A stretch of DNA of 64,000 nt. Origin: Tumebacillus lacus. GTDB taxonomy: Bacteria; Bacillota; Bacilli; Tumebacillales; Tumebacillaceae. A model generated the notes under the pieces. The model worked only from the letters and a program-made list of their open reading frames with translations. It searched no databases and was not told the DNA's origin. Shown here one piece after another: positions 49,473 to 59,635 of this stretch. Every line of letters begins with the position of its first letter. Within the stretch, counting starts at the first letter, position 1. The stretch lies in the NCBI RefSeq assembly GCF_026410385.1, contig NZ_JAPMLT010000003.1, positions 310,001-374,000 of the forward strand, in the 5' to 3' direction. Both the position numbers and the translations under genes were made by a program.

Positions 49473-51020
49473 TTACGGAATTTGAACAAACACGGCGCTC
49501 GGTGCGCCCCATGCGCCCGTCTCGTCCTGGGCTTCGACGATCAGCAGGTGCTTGCCTTGGGTCAGGCCCTGCGTGGAAAGCGTCGCCGTGAAGTCGGTCA
49601 GCGAGCCGGCGCTGGTCGTTTTCTCCAGCGTGCCTTTCACGCCGGTGCCGCGTGCGCCGAGGGTGTCGACGAACACTTCGACTGCCTGTACGCGGTCGTT
49701 GCCGTTGTAGCCGTCGTTGGCCGCGCCGGTGATCACGATCCGGCCGTCTTGCACCGTCGCGGTCAATCCGTTGCTGTCCGGACCTTTGACGCGGCCGTAC
49801 GGATCATCGAGGATCTTGTTGCCGTAGAGGAACGGCCCGCGATTTTCGGCGATCTGTCCGGCCAGCTCTTGGTTGGACGGCCAGAAGGTCTTGCCGATCT
49901 CGATGGTGAACGACGGGATCTTGTGGAAGCCGTACGCCCAGTCGGTGGTGTCGCCGGACGTGGCGTACAATTTCGCACCGAGTTGCGGTTTGTAGGTGTT
50001 GTAGGCGGCAAACTTGGTGCCGATCCGCTCCATGTTGGCAATGTCGGAGGCAGCTCCGTGCACGCTGGTGTCTTTGGTCCAGTTCCACGGCCACATCACG
50101 AGGTTGCCGAAGGAGTGCATGTCGACGACCATGTTAAATCCGTTTGCCACCGTCTGCGGCGTGCCGGTCGGTCCCATCACCGAGTCGACCAGGTTTTTGA
50201 TCGCCTGCGTCTCCGGTTCGGAGAACGCTCGCGGTCCCGGATAGACGATGGAGAACGGGTTGGACGAGGTGCCGTACAGCCCCCAGATCCCCGGTACGGC
50301 CTCGTCGTAGTTGCGATTGAGGTCAACGCCGTCCGAGCCCCACGAGGTGTTGGTGTTTTTGCGCTGGTTGATCAGTTGTTCCGCCTTGAGGTGGCCGTCG
50401 GCGTTGAGGACCGGCACGATCCACACTTCGCGGGTGTCGAGCATCCAGGTCACGTCCGCGTCGTTGCCGTAGCCTTCGAGCAGCAGGTCGACGTAGGACA
50501 TCATCACCTCGGGCGGCGAGATCTCGCGTGCGTGCGTGCCGCCGATCCACAGCGACTTCGGCTTGCCGGCCGTCGATTGAGAATTGGTGATCTTGATCGC
50601 TTGGATCGGTCGGCCTTCAAAGGTCTGACCGATGGTCACGACTTGAGCCAGCGACGGATAGCGGTCGGCATAGTCATTCAGCGCGGCGCGGACCGACGCG
50701 TACGTGCGGTATGAAGTGTCAAAGCTCGGGCCGTTGGTCTGACGGCTCATCTTGTAATCCCAGCCGCTGCCCTGCAGCCAGTCGATCTGCTCCGGTGTCA
50801 GCGGCGCTTCCACAAAGTTCGGCTGCACCTGCCAGACGTCGACCCCTTGCGCTTCCAACTGCGCGACGGTGTGCGTGCTGTCGGTCGTGATGCGGAACAG
50901 CGTGATCGAGTTGGCCGCCTGCGCCGTTTCCACCGCCGCCGGCAACGCCGTGAAGACGCCCGCTCCCATCAACACGGACAGGGCGAGGGCCCAAGCTTGT
51001 TTTTTTGTTTTTTTCATCAC
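49473..51020 (-). CDS. Secreted M14-family zinc carboxypeptidase
   Basis: 515 residues. A signal peptide (KKTKKQAWALALSVLMGAG, cut after ETAQAA, about 36) precedes a pro-region and the M14 domain. Zinc ligands are HAREISPPE (His and Glu, about 166-169) and a later His in MVVDMHSFG; the catalytic Glu is in SFTIEIGKTFWP. A C-terminal beta domain of about 100 residues follows. It removes C-terminal residues from peptides outside the cell. The start is GTG at 51020 or ATG at 51017, both near GGGAGG. Confidence 0.93.
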   Translation of the reverse strand: MMKKTKKQAWALALSVLMGAGVFTALPAAVETAQAANSITLFRITTDSTHTVAQLEAQGVDVWQVQPNFVEAPLTPEQIDWLQGSGWDYKMSRQTNGPSFDTSYRTYASVRAALNDYADRYPSLAQVVTIGQTFEGRPIQAIKITNSQSTAGKPKSLWIGGTHAREISPPEVMMSYVDLLLEGYGNDADVTWMLDTREVWIVPVLNADGHLKAEQLINQRKNTNTSWGSDGVDLNRNYDEAVPGIWGLYGTSSNPFSIVYPGPRAFSEPETQAIKNLVDSVMGPTGTPQTVANGFNMVVDMHSFGNLVMWPWNWTKDTSVHGAASDIANMERIGTKFAAYNTYKPQLGAKLYATSGDTTDWAYGFHKIPSFTIEIGKTFWPSNQELAGQIAENRGPFLYGNKILDDPYGRVKGPDSNGLTATVQDGRIVITGAANDGYNGNDRVQAVEVFVDTLGARGTGVKGTLEKTTSAGSLTDFTATLSTQGLTQGKHLLIVEAQDETGAWGAPSAVFVQIP

Positions 51021-51096
51021 GTTTTTGCCTCCCTTTTTTTACCTACTCTTATAATTGAATATTAATTCAGAAAATTGTGTACGTCAATATAAAAGA

Positions 51097-51123
51097 AAAG
51101 GCCGGAGAGTTTTCTCCGACCTT
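51097..51123 (-). terminator. Terminator after the HemAT-like gene
   Basis: AAGGTCGGAGA / TCTCCGGCCTT (one G-U) with a T-rich tail on the minus strand. Confidence 0.7.
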
Positions 51124-51143
51124 CGTCTGTTCGTGCGGTGCGA

Positions 51144-52118
51144 CTAGCGCTTGCCCACTTTCAACCGCTCCGTCAGCGATTCGACACCCATGATCAGCGC
51201 CGACAGCTCCTCGGCTGCGGCTGCCTGTTCTTGGGCGATGCTCATCATGTTGGCGACCTGCGGGTTGATCTGACCCATGCGGTTGATAACCTTGCTGGTC
51301 GATTCTTGGATCTCCTTGGAGGACTGGCGGGCGCGGTCGGCCAGTTTGCGCACTTCGTCGGCGACGACGGAGAAGCCGCGCCCTTGCTCGCCGGCCCGGG
51401 CCGCCTCGATGGCTGCGTTCAAGCCGAGCAGGTTGGTCTGAGAAGCGACCTCCATGACGAACTGCGAGAGCTTTTCGATCTCACGGCTCTCCTCGCGCAG
51501 GTTGTCGACCGAATCGACGATCACCTCTTGCAGTTCGGCGAGCACGGTCGCCGATTGGGCAAAGTCGCTGGCGATGGAGGAGACCTGATGCACAGTCATC
51601 GTCAGTTCTTTCGAGACGTCTTCCATGTTGGCCCGATATTCGCGGTTTTCGCGGTGGGTCGCGCCGATGTACTCCTCCAGGATGACGGCCGCGTCAAAGT
51701 ACAGGCGCTTGTTGACCGCTTCGTAGAAGTCGAGGGCATCCGGCATGTCGCGAAGGCGCTCTTTGATCAATTTCAGATAGATCGAATAGCCGCCCAGATA
51801 CCACGAGGCCGAAAGCCCGATGCGGGCATGCACTTCGCCGACTTTTTGACGGCCTGCGATGTAGGCGTCATCGATGTCCGGGTCGCCGAGCGTCTGGAAG
51901 TACCAGATCTGAGTTTGCTTCAGCCGGTCGATGGTGCTGTGTTGGCCGATGATGGCGTTGAGGTTGCCGTTGGCTCCCACTTCTTCATAAAAGCGGTCGA
52001 CGACATCGACGGCGTGCTGTTGAAAGAAATCGCGATGGCGTGCGAGAAAAGCCAAGTCTTCGTCGCGCACGTTGTAGTAGTCGAGCAAACGTTTCCAATT
52101 TTCTTGTACATGTATCAT
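51144..52118 (-). CDS. Globin-coupled chemotaxis sensor (HemAT-like)
   Basis: About 324 residues without a membrane span. The N-terminal sensor globin (about 1-155) has the proximal-His segment [20 protein letters not shown]. The C-terminal half is an MCP signalling domain with the CheA/W-binding hairpin [38 protein letters not shown]. HemAT binds oxygen in the cytosol and steers swimming. The MCP part is shorter than usual. The gene is single, between the carboxypeptidase and aceA. Confidence 0.88.
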   Translation of the reverse strand: MIHVQENWKRLLDYYNVRDEDLAFLARHRDFFQQHAVDVVDRFYEEVGANGNLNAIIGQHSTIDRLKQTQIWYFQTLGDPDIDDAYIAGRQKVGEVHARIGLSASWYLGGYSIYLKLIKERLRDMPDALDFYEAVNKRLYFDAAVILEEYIGATHRENREYRANMEDVSKELTMTVHQVSSIASDFAQSATVLAELQEVIVDSVDNLREESREIEKLSQFVMEVASQTNLLGLNAAIEAARAGEQGRGFSVVADEVRKLADRARQSSKEIQESTSKVINRMGQINPQVANMMSIAQEQAAAAEELSALIMGVESLTERLKVGKR

Positions 52119-52224
52119 CAGGTTCACAACCCCGCTTGTCATTTTTCTATTCTAGATCATTCGACAATCAGGCTCACTTTCCTTTCACTCACATTTGGTC
52201 TTTTATTATCTTTTTAATGGAAAT

Positions 52225-52253
52225 AAAAAACGCACGGGATCAAACCCGTGCGC
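52225..52253 (-). terminator. Terminator after aceA
   Basis: Stem CGCACGGGT / ACCCGTGCG followed by TTTTTT on the minus strand, about 10 bases beyond the aceA stop. Confidence 0.85.
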
Positions 52254-52263
52254 TCCGGAACTC

Positions 52264-53547
52264 TCACGCTTCTGTAAATTGTTCCTCTTCCGTCGAGCCG
52301 GTCAGCGCCGTCGTCGACGATTGCCCGCCGGAGATCGTCACCGCCACGTCATCAAAATAGCCGGTGCCCACCTCGCGTTGGTGGCGCGTGGCCGTGTAGC
52401 CGTTGACTTCGCTGGCAAATTCGGCCTGTTGCAGTTCGGAGTACGCGGCCATGCCGTGCTTTTTGTACGCGCGAGCCAGCTCAAACATGCTGTGATTGAG
52501 CGCATGGAACCCGGCCAACGTGACAAATTGAAACTTGTAGCCCATATCGCCCAGCTCATGTTGGAAAGCGGCGATCGTCTTTTCATCCAGTTTGCGCTTC
52601 CAGTTGAATGACGGCGAGCAGTTGTAGGCGAGCAGTTTGCCGGGGTATTTCGCATGGATCGCCTCGGCGAAGCGGCGGGCTTCGTCGAGGTTCGGCTCGG
52701 ACGTCTCGCACCAGATCAGGTCGGCGTGCGGCGCATAGGCGAGACCGCGAGCGATGGCGGCATCGAGACCGCCGCGCATTTTGAAAAATCCTTCCGCCGT
52801 GCGCTCGCCGGTCAGGAACTCGCGATCCCGCTCGTCGACGTCGCTGGTGATCAGGTGCGCGCCGTTTGCATCGGTGCGGGCGACGATCAAGGTCGGAACG
52901 CCCGACACATCGGCGGCGAGGCGGGCAGCGGTCAGATTGCGGACCGCTTGCGAAGTGGGGATCAACACCTTGCCGCCCATATGGCCGCATTTTTTCTCCG
53001 AGGCGAGCTGGTCTTCAAAATGCACGCCGGCCGCGCCCGCTTCGATCATGCTCTTCATCAGCTCAAACACGTTCAACGCACCGCCAAATCCCGCCTCCGC
53101 ATCGGCGATGATCGGGGCAAACCAGTGGACGTCCTCGTCTTTGCCCTCCGCGTGCGAGATCTGGTCGGCACGCTGCAGCGCTTGGTTGATCCGCTTGACG
53201 ACCTGAGGCACCGAGTTGACCGGATACAGGCTTTGGTCCGGGTACATCTGCCCGGCGAGGTTGGCGTCGGCGGCCACCTGCCAGCCGCTGAGGTAGATCG
53301 CTTTCAGACCGGCTTTGACCTGTTGCATCGCTTGGTTGCCGGTCAGGGCCCCCAGCGCTTTGACATGGTGTTCCGTGTGCAGCAAATTCCACAGCCGCTC
53401 CGCTCCGAGGCGTGCCAGCGTGTGCTCGATCTGCACCGAACCGCGCAGGCGGACGACGTCCTCCGCCGTGTACGTGCGCTCGATCCCCTTCCACCGATCC
53501 GCCTTCCAACTCTCTTGCAGGTGCACCGCTTCTTCGTGTCGCTTCAT
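52264..53547 (-). CDS. aceA: Isocitrate lyase
   Basis: 427 residues. It splits isocitrate into succinate and glyoxylate. The active-site signature [14 protein letters not shown] (about 187-200) is exact, with the catalytic Cys. [16 protein letters not shown], the Mg-binding [10 protein letters not shown] region and [11 protein letters not shown]-like segment ([11 protein letters not shown]) are also present. It follows aceB by 30 bases in one operon and ends at a terminator. Confidence 0.96.
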   Translation of the reverse strand: MKRHEEAVHLQESWKADRWKGIERTYTAEDVVRLRGSVQIEHTLARLGAERLWNLLHTEHHVKALGALTGNQAMQQVKAGLKAIYLSGWQVAADANLAGQMYPDQSLYPVNSVPQVVKRINQALQRADQISHAEGKDEDVHWFAPIIADAEAGFGGALNVFELMKSMIEAGAAGVHFEDQLASEKKCGHMGGKVLIPTSQAVRNLTAARLAADVSGVPTLIVARTDANGAHLITSDVDERDREFLTGERTAEGFFKMRGGLDAAIARGLAYAPHADLIWCETSEPNLDEARRFAEAIHAKYPGKLLAYNCSPSFNWKRKLDEKTIAAFQHELGDMGYKFQFVTLAGFHALNHSMFELARAYKKHGMAAYSELQQAEFASEVNGYTATRHQREVGTGYFDDVAVTISGGQSSTTALTGSTEEEQFTEA

Positions 53548-53577
53548 TGTAATCCCTCCGCTTGGCTCAATTTGAAA

Positions 53578-55161
53578 TTACAAATACTGATAGCCCGGCA
53601 CCGTGAGAAAATCGGCAAACTCCTCATCCCGCGTCAGTTTCAGGAACAGACCGGCGGCGAGGTCGTAGCGGCCTTTGATGTAGGACTCGTTTCCGACAGA
53701 ACGCTTGATGTTGTCTAACTCCTCGTCGAGCAACGCTTCCACCAGCTCAATTGTCACCTTGCGCCCATCGTCCAGCACGCCCGCCGGATGGCGAATCCAT
53801 TGCCACACCTGCGCCCGCGAGATCTCGGCGGTGGCGGCGTCCTCCATCAGGTTGAAGATCGGCACCGCGCCGGAACCGCGCAACCAGGCTTCGATATATT
53901 GCACGCCGACGCTCAGATTGAGGCGCAGGCCCGCTTCCGTGATCGACCCTTCCGGCACGGCGAGCAGGTCGGCGGCAGTGACGCGCACATCCTCGCGTTT
54001 GACGTGGACCTGATTTGGGGTCGGCATGTTTTCGTCAAACACCGCCAGCGCGACCGGCACCAGTCCCGGATGGGCCACCCACGTGCCGTCGTGGCCGTCG
54101 GTCGCCTCCCGCTCTTTGTCGGCCCGCACTTTTTCCAAAGCGGCCTCGTGCGCCGCCGGGTCGTTTTTGATCGGGATCTGCGCCGCCATGCCGCCCATCG
54201 CGTGCGCACCGCGACGGTGACAGGTCTGGATCGTCAACAGCGAGTACGCGCGCATAAACGGCGAGGTCATCGTCACCTGCGCCCGGTCGGGCAAGATCAC
54301 ATCGGGGAGATTTCGAAATTTCTTCAAATAGCTGAAGATATAGTCCCAGCGTCCGCAGTTCAATCCGGCCGCGTGATCGCGCAGTTCATACAGGATCTCA
54401 TCCATCTCAAAAGCGGCGAGGATCGTCTCGATCAGCACCGTCGCCTTGATCGTGCCTTGCGGGAGGCCGAGTCTCTCCTGCGCAAAGACGAAGACATCGT
54501 TCCACAGCCGCGCTTCCAGGTGGCTCTCCAGTTTCGGCAGATAGAAATACGGACCGGAGCCGCGGGTCAGCAGCTCTTTGGCGTTGTGGAACAGATGCAG
54601 ACCAAAATCAAACAGAGCGCCGGAGATCGGCTGCCCGTCGCCGTCCAGCACATGCTTTTCCTCAAGATGCCAACCGCGCGGGCGCACGATCAGCACCGCC
54701 GTCTGCTCCTGCAGGTCGTATCGCTTGCCGTTCGGAGCGGTATATCCGATCTGACGTCGGATCGCATCGCGCAGGTTGAGCTGCCCTTGCACCGCGTTGG
54801 TCCACGTCGGCGAGGACGCGTCTTCCAGATCGGCCATGAAGCATTTGGCCCCGGAGTTGAGCGCGTTGATCACCATCTTGCGGTCGCTGGCCGGTCCCGT
54901 GATCTCCACGCGGCGGTCGAGCAGATCGTCCGGCAGCGGCGCGACCGTCCAGTCTGCCTCGCGGATCGCCTTCGTTTCTTGCAAGAAGTCCGGCCGCCTC
55001 CCCGCATCGATCTGCCGCTGCCGCTCGGCTCTGTTCTGTAACAGTTCCAGCCGACGAGCAGAGAACCGCTCGACCAGCTGCCCGACAAACTCCAGCGCTT
55101 CCGGCGTGAGGATCTCCGCAAAATCCCCCCTCACATCCCCTGTTACCCGTAAAGACTTCAT
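53578..55161 (-). CDS. aceB: Malate synthase A
   Basis: About 527 residues. It joins glyoxylate and acetyl-CoA to malate, completing the glyoxylate shunt. Conserved blocks include [22 protein letters not shown] (metal Asp/Glu), [55 protein letters not shown] and [19 protein letters not shown]. The ATG at 55161 follows AAGGAGG. First gene of the aceB-aceA operon. Confidence 0.96.
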   Translation of the reverse strand: MKSLRVTGDVRGDFAEILTPEALEFVGQLVERFSARRLELLQNRAERQRQIDAGRRPDFLQETKAIREADWTVAPLPDDLLDRRVEITGPASDRKMVINALNSGAKCFMADLEDASSPTWTNAVQGQLNLRDAIRRQIGYTAPNGKRYDLQEQTAVLIVRPRGWHLEEKHVLDGDGQPISGALFDFGLHLFHNAKELLTRGSGPYFYLPKLESHLEARLWNDVFVFAQERLGLPQGTIKATVLIETILAAFEMDEILYELRDHAAGLNCGRWDYIFSYLKKFRNLPDVILPDRAQVTMTSPFMRAYSLLTIQTCHRRGAHAMGGMAAQIPIKNDPAAHEAALEKVRADKEREATDGHDGTWVAHPGLVPVALAVFDENMPTPNQVHVKREDVRVTAADLLAVPEGSITEAGLRLNLSVGVQYIEAWLRGSGAVPIFNLMEDAATAEISRAQVWQWIRHPAGVLDDGRKVTIELVEALLDEELDNIKRSVGNESYIKGRYDLAAGLFLKLTRDEEFADFLTVPGYQYL

Positions 55162-55347
55162 CTTGGGAAAAGCCTCCTTCCAAACCATCCGTTGCTATAC
55201 AACAGCCATATGTGTCTGCGCGATATTCTATAACAGGAAAATAAGAAATGTCACACGAACAATTTTGGATTTCGGTGCATACTGTTATAGCACAGAGATG
55301 CACAATAACCTCTGTACCAAAACAGTAAACAAGAAGGAGCGATCACG

Positions 55348-55491
55348 ATGAAACATCAACGAGAAGAACTGAAAACGAAAGAAAAGCATATCCAACACAA
55401 CGAGTGCATGACTTGCGGGACGGAGATGAAAGAAGAGTACACCACATACAGTTATGAATGTGAACGCTGCATCAATTTGGCAGACGAGTGA
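55348..55491 (+). CDS. Small zinc-ribbon-like protein, 47 aa
   Basis: The frame is too short to show in most gene calls. AAGGAG lies 10 bases before the ATG. The product starts MKHQREELKTKEKH and has C-x2-C (NECMTCGTEM) and C-x2-C (YECERCINL) pairs about 20 residues apart, a four-cysteine zinc ribbon layout. Likely a small nucleic-acid or protein-binding factor. It is followed by another small gene and a terminator. Confidence 0.72.
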   Translation: MKHQREELKTKEKHIQHNECMTCGTEMKEEYTTYSYECERCINLADE

Positions 55492-55519
55492 GAGAGTAAC
55501 AGCAAGGGGGGAATCGACT

Positions 55520-55666
55520 GTGCAAAACGAGGAATGGACACAAGAAGAGGAAACGGCAACGGAACCGTCGTCCGCGCACACCCATCATTCGATGTGGCTC
55601 GGCGGCAAACGACCGATGCACGAGATGTGGAGCCTGCCGGAGACGGCAGAACCGCAAAGCGACTGA
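55520..55666 (+). CDS. Small protein, 48 aa, His- and Met-containing
   Basis: GTG start after AAGGGGGG. The product is Glu- and Thr-rich at the N-terminus, then THHSMWLGGKRPMHEMW, a cluster of His and Met residues. It follows the zinc-ribbon-like gene by 28 bases and ends just before a terminator, so the two form a unit. No family recognised. Confidence 0.6.
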   Translation: MQNEEWTQEEETATEPSSAHTHHSMWLGGKRPMHEMWSLPETAEPQSD

Positions 55667-55673
55667 CAAAAAC

Positions 55674-55733
55674 AAAAATCCCTCCCGAGCGGCCAGCGGC
55701 TGTCAGCCCACTGCTGCGGGGAGGGATTTTTTG
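55674..55733. terminator. Terminator of the small-protein unit
   Basis: AAAAATCCCTCCC / GGGAGGGATTTTTT outer stem with an inner GC-rich hairpin. It also ends the convergent ASCH gene. Confidence 0.82.
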
Positions 55734-55754
55734 TTTGCCACGCATCGGGATGCG

Positions 55755-56096
55755 TTATTTCACTTCTTTCAATTCGTGGACCCACACTTTCATCTGCGGG
55801 ACCCACGGCATGCCTTTGTGCATGGACAGGATGTAGTTTTTGTACGCCTCCATGCTCTCCATGCCTTCCGCCTGCGCATGCTCGTCGGTCATTTCACCGA
55901 GCGATTGGGCATAGACGTTGACGATTTCAAACCGGCGGCCTTGCGCTTCCCAGATCTCGCCGATATCCGCATAGCGGCCGTTGCGGCGCTGTGCGGTCTT
56001 TTGCCCGTTCAGGACTTTTTGAATGTCTTCTTCCACCGTGATCAGCCGATCGATCTCGCACGTTTTCGGCGGCAGTTGTTGTTGTTCCGTAGACAT
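55755..56096 (-). CDS. ASCH-domain protein
   Basis: 113 residues. The ASCH-like core is visible as VEEDIQKVLNGQKTAQRRNGRYADIGEIWEAQGRRFEIVNVY, which carries the KT-x-RR-type residues and the beta-barrel pattern. ASCH domains are RNA-binding or nucleotide-amide-hydrolysing folds related to PUA. The exact role is unknown. The gene is single. Confidence 0.72.
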   Translation of the reverse strand: MSTEQQQLPPKTCEIDRLITVEEDIQKVLNGQKTAQRRNGRYADIGEIWEAQGRRFEIVNVYAQSLGEMTDEHAQAEGMESMEAYKNYILSMHKGMPWVPQMKVWVHELKEVK

Positions 56097-56180
56097 TTGT
56101 CAGACACCTCCGTCTCTCAGCCCGATTCGAACTGATTTTCCCATCAGGTTATTCTTTCCACAACGGGGTTAAATAATCCT

Positions 56181-57122
56181 TCACTCCGCACGGAGTTGCA
56201 GTTCTTTTTGCACCCTCGCCCGCTCTTCCTCCGCCACCACCACGTAGGACAACTGTTGCGGCCCGAACGTCGCCGTCGTCGCCTCGTACCGCAGCGATTC
56301 CACCGCCCCCGCCTGCAGCGGTGGCAGATGCAACGCCAACGCCGTCATCTGCGGCAGTGAGAGATCGGTGCGCACGCCTTCGCCAAGGATGCCGAGCAAC
56401 TCCTTGATCTTGCCCGGCGACCGCACGCCGCTCGTCTGGTCGAGATACGCTTTGAACACCGCCTGTTGCCGGTCATTGCGACCAAAATCACCGCGCGCGT
56501 CGCTGCGAAACCGGGCAAAGTCCAACGCTTGCGACCCGTCCAGCCGCTGTCGGCCCGGTGTCAGGCCAAATTTGCCCGCAAACGCCGCGTCGACCTCCAA
56601 CTCCAGCCCGCCGACCGCGTCGACCGCCTGTTCAAACCCGGCAAAATCAAATTCCACATAATGATCCACTCGCACGCCGGCAAACGACTCGACGGTGGCG
56701 ATCGTTGTGGCGACGCCGTATCGGTAGGAGTGATTGACCTTGTCTTTGTATCCTTGACCCGCGATCTCGACGTACGTGTCGCGGGGCAAGGAGAGCAGCG
56801 TGATCTTCCCCTTTTCCCCGTTGACCACCGCCAGCAGGATCACATCCGCTCGCCCGATGTCGTTCGACTGCTCCCGGCGGTCGAGTCCGAGCAAGAGGAA
56901 CGTTTTCGTCTCCGGCTGCTCCGATGGCGTCTTCACCGATAGTGGCTTCTCCGGCGGACGCACACTGGACGGCAATCGGTCGACCGGCTGATACACGCTG
57001 TCGGCCGTATCCAGCACCTGCCACACGACATACGTAAACACCCCCGCCACCAGCACGAGCACGGCGAGCACCGCACGCGGCACCCACCGCCCGGCACGCC
57101 GACGCTGCCGACGCGATCTCAT
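56181..57122 (-). CDS. LytR-CpsA-Psr (LCP) family glycopolymer transferase
   Basis: 313 residues. A basic N-terminus and one span (about 18-38) are followed by the LCP domain: TFLLLGLDRREQSNDIGRADVILLAVVNG, LLSLPRDTYVEI (substrate Arg), GLTPGRQRLDGSQALDFARFRSDARGDFGRNDRQQAVF with the conserved Arg residues. LCP proteins attach polymers to cell-wall peptidoglycan. The ATG at 57122 overlaps the previous stop in an ATGA; the longer frame reads through the 12-base repeats as RRDE and is rejected. It is the last gene of the exopolysaccharide operon. Confidence 0.92.
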   Translation of the reverse strand: MRSRRQRRRAGRWVPRAVLAVLVLVAGVFTYVVWQVLDTADSVYQPVDRLPSSVRPPEKPLSVKTPSEQPETKTFLLLGLDRREQSNDIGRADVILLAVVNGEKGKITLLSLPRDTYVEIAGQGYKDKVNHSYRYGVATTIATVESFAGVRVDHYVEFDFAGFEQAVDAVGGLELEVDAAFAGKFGLTPGRQRLDGSQALDFARFRSDARGDFGRNDRQQAVFKAYLDQTSGVRSPGKIKELLGILGEGVRTDLSLPQMTALALHLPPLQAGAVESLRYEATTATFGPQQLSYVVVAEEERARVQKELQLRAE

Positions 57123-58387
57123 CCGCCGCTCCCCTCCCGTCGCATACCGACATTCATCCCGTCGTTCATCCCGTCGTTCATCCCGTCGTTCATCCCGTCG
57201 TTCATCCCGTCGTTCATCCCGTCGCTGCCCGACAGCTGCCACGTATCGTCTCCGAGCGCTTCGCCGTAGATGTGCTGCATCTGCCGCAGCACAAAGCCGA
57301 GATCATAGCGGCGAGCCTGCCGCTGCGCCTGTTTGCCGAGCCGTTCGCGCAGCAGCGGCGAGTCGCAGAGCCTGATCAGCGCGCGCGCCGTCGCTTCCCC
57401 GTCGCCGACCGGCACCAGGAGGCCGTTCTCTCCGTGGCAGACCAGGTCGCGGTTGCCGCGCACGTCGGTGGCGACGACCGGCTTCCCGGCCGCCATCGCT
57501 TCCATCAGACAGCACGGCAGCCCTTCCCGCTTCGACACCAGCGCAGCCGCATCGGAGGCGGCGAGCAGTTCGGCGATGTCCCGGCGAAATCCGAGAAATC
57601 GCACATACCCTTCCAGCCCCCTCGCCGCCACTTCCGCCCGCAGCCGCTCCTCCGCCTCGCCGATGCCCGCCAGCAACAGCGTCACCTGCCGCCCTTCCAA
57701 AGCCATGCGGTGGACCGCGTCAAGGAGTTGGGTCTGATTTTTGTTGGCGTTCAATTCCGCCACGCACAGAATGACAAATTCATACTGCGGCACCCCGAGT
57801 TGCTCGCGCTTCATCAGGCGGTGCCAGACCGGCTCCGGCAGTTGAAACTCCTGCGTCTCGATGCCGACGCCCGGCACATAGTCGATCTTGCCCCGCACGG
57901 GCAACGAGTCGGCACGCTGCGCATCTTCCTGATTGATCGTGATCAGCCGGTCGGTGCAGCGGGCCATCCACCACTCCACCGGGTAATAGAGCAGCCAGTT
58001 CAGCATCGGTGCCCCTTTAAAAAAATGAAACCCGTGCGCCGTGTACAGCACGGCCGGCACCTTGGCCCGCTTGGCTGCCAACCGTCCCAGGATGCTGCCG
58101 ACCGGCGTGTGCACGTGCACGAGTTGAAACATCTCCTGCCGAAACGAATCGGTCAACTCCCGCAGCGCCTGGAGATTTTCCCGCTTGAACGGACTGCGCT
58201 GAAAGGAGATGTCGTGGCAGATCACCCCTTGCGCAGCCACTCCTGCATAGCCGTGATCCGGGCGCGCGTAGGCGTGCACTTCGATGCCGCGCTCCTGCAA
58301 CAAACGCATCTGCGGCACCGTGAACGCCTCAAAAAAGCGGTACCCCGTCGCGACAAACGCCGCCTTGCGTTTTCCCATATTGCTCAT
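57119..58387 (-). CDS. Family 4 glycosyltransferase with a DGMN-repeat tail
   Basis: About 422 residues. GT4 features are VHVHTPVGSILGRLAAKRAKVPAVLYTAHGFHFFKG in the N-terminal half and the donor-binding SKREGLPCCLMEAMAAGKPVVATDVRGNRDLV (E-x7-E) in the C-terminal half. It resembles EpsD/EpsF-type enzymes. The last 25 residues are six DGMN units coded by 12-base repeats. The ATG at 58387 follows GGGGGAGG. Confidence 0.9.
   Translation of the reverse strand: MSNMGKRKAAFVATGYRFFEAFTVPQMRLLQERGIEVHAYARPDHGYAGVAAQGVICHDISFQRSPFKRENLQALRELTDSFRQEMFQLVHVHTPVGSILGRLAAKRAKVPAVLYTAHGFHFFKGAPMLNWLLYYPVEWWMARCTDRLITINQEDAQRADSLPVRGKIDYVPGVGIETQEFQLPEPVWHRLMKREQLGVPQYEFVILCVAELNANKNQTQLLDAVHRMALEGRQVTLLLAGIGEAEERLRAEVAARGLEGYVRFLGFRRDIAELLAASDAAALVSKREGLPCCLMEAMAAGKPVVATDVRGNRDLVCHGENGLLVPVGDGEATARALIRLCDSPLLRERLGKQAQRQARRYDLGFVLRQMQHIYGEALGDDTWQLSGSDGMNDGMNDGMNDGMNDGMNDGMNVGMRREGSGG
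57151..57222. repeat. Six 12-base tandem repeats at the 3' end of a glycosyltransferase gene
   Basis: Unit cgttcatcccgt (first copy cattcatcccgt) repeated six times. It encodes DGMN on the minus strand and keeps the frame. Changes in copy number would lengthen the tail by four residues each. Confidence 0.92.
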
Positions 58388-58408
58388 CCCCCGCGCCTCC
58401 CCCAAGGC

Positions 58409-59635
58409 TTATGTCCTCCCGTGCCGTCCCCTCTTTCCGTTTGCCGATTCGGCCGCGGCGGCGATCATCGCCAGCACCAACCACCAGTGACGCTGATACG
58501 TCGCTTCAATCCCCATCGAAAGCCCGATCATCGCCACATGCGCGAGCAGCAACCCCAGCAACAGCGGCCGCTCCTTGGGCCCTGCCAGCCGATACGCGAC
58601 CCAGCCGCGCCAACCAAACCACAAGATGAATCCGAGAAACACCGAGATCCCCACCAGCCCGAACTCGGTCAAGATCCAAAACAGAGTATTGTGAATAATC
58701 GCTCCCTGCGTCTCGTAAAACGTGCCGAGCCCCGCGCCCAGCAGCGGCGATTCGTAAAACATCTCCCAGCCGGTGTGGATCAAATCCAGCCGCACCGCGA
58801 TCTGATTCTCCCGGGTCGCCATCTCGGTGATGATGCCGATGTACTCCGTGCCCTTGACGAGCAACACCGCTCCGGCGGCGACGGCGAGCAGGGCGAACAA
58901 CTTCGGTACCAGACGCGGGCGCAGGACGGTCATCACCGCCAGCACCAGTGCCATCCCGATCCACGACGAGCGGGAAAACGTAAGAAAAATACCCATCGCC
59001 ATCGTCAACGTCGTGAACAGGCCGAGCACCCCGCCGACCAGCGGTGCCCTGAGAAACGAGGTCGCCGCATGAATGGCAAACGTCACCACGAGCAAGCCCC
59101 CGTACGCGTTCGGATCGATCAGCATCCCGGACAGACGGCCCGAGTAGGAATTGATCCAAGGCGCTTGAAAATCTGCAAAAAAGGCGATCATCGCGATCAA
59201 GTTGTGCACCGTCACACTGAGCACGAACGTGCGCAGCAACCCTTGGATGCGCGTCCAGTCGCAGGCGTAGGCGGTGAGCACCGCGTAGAGCAGAAAGAGC
59301 AGGATCAGCCCGAACCCCTTTTGCACCAGCGCATAACTGCCGACACCCCCCGGCCCCGCCGCCGCCACCGCGAGTCCGCCCGTAAACATCAGGAGCAGCC
59401 CGAGATGCCAGATCGACCACGCGCTTTTCAACACGCGCATCTGCCACAGCGACCCAAGCAGCGCGAGACCGAGAAACAGATCGGACGGCGCGATGCGCGG
59501 TCCGGCTCCCGTGCGAAACTGCATCGGCAAGCAAAAGAGCAGCAGCACCAGCAACCAGCCGATCAAACCCGGCCGCCATGTCGCCGAACCCTCCCCGTCA
59601 CCCGATCCGCTCCGGACTTCCGGCCGTTCCTCCAT
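58409..59635 (-). CDS. O-antigen ligase/Wzy-type polymerase
   Basis: 408 residues with about 11 membrane spans and one large outer loop (about 245-310). The region FLTFSRSSWIGMALVLAVM and RLDLIHTGWEMFYESPLLGAGLGTFYE matches the O-antigen ligase/polymerase family. It should polymerise repeat units outside the membrane. GAGGAGGTGA precedes the ATG, which overlaps the upstream glycosyltransferase by 38 bases. Confidence 0.88.
   Translation of the reverse strand: MEERPEVRSGSGDGEGSATWRPGLIGWLLVLLLFCLPMQFRTGAGPRIAPSDLFLGLALLGSLWQMRVLKSAWSIWHLGLLLMFTGGLAVAAAGPGGVGSYALVQKGFGLILLFLLYAVLTAYACDWTRIQGLLRTFVLSVTVHNLIAMIAFFADFQAPWINSYSGRLSGMLIDPNAYGGLLVVTFAIHAATSFLRAPLVGGVLGLFTTLTMAMGIFLTFSRSSWIGMALVLAVMTVLRPRLVPKLFALLAVAAGAVLLVKGTEYIGIITEMATRENQIAVRLDLIHTGWEMFYESPLLGAGLGTFYETQGAIIHNTLFWILTEFGLVGISVFLGFILWFGWRGWVAYRLAGPKERPLLLGLLLAHVAMIGLSMGIEATYQRHWWLVLAMIAAAAESANGKRGRHGRT

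Noticed and set aside
57122-57242. Longer LCP protein beginning with RRDE repeats
   Set aside because: The repeats are the DGMN units of the upstream gene read in another frame; the ATG at 57122 overlaps that gene's stop in the usual way.
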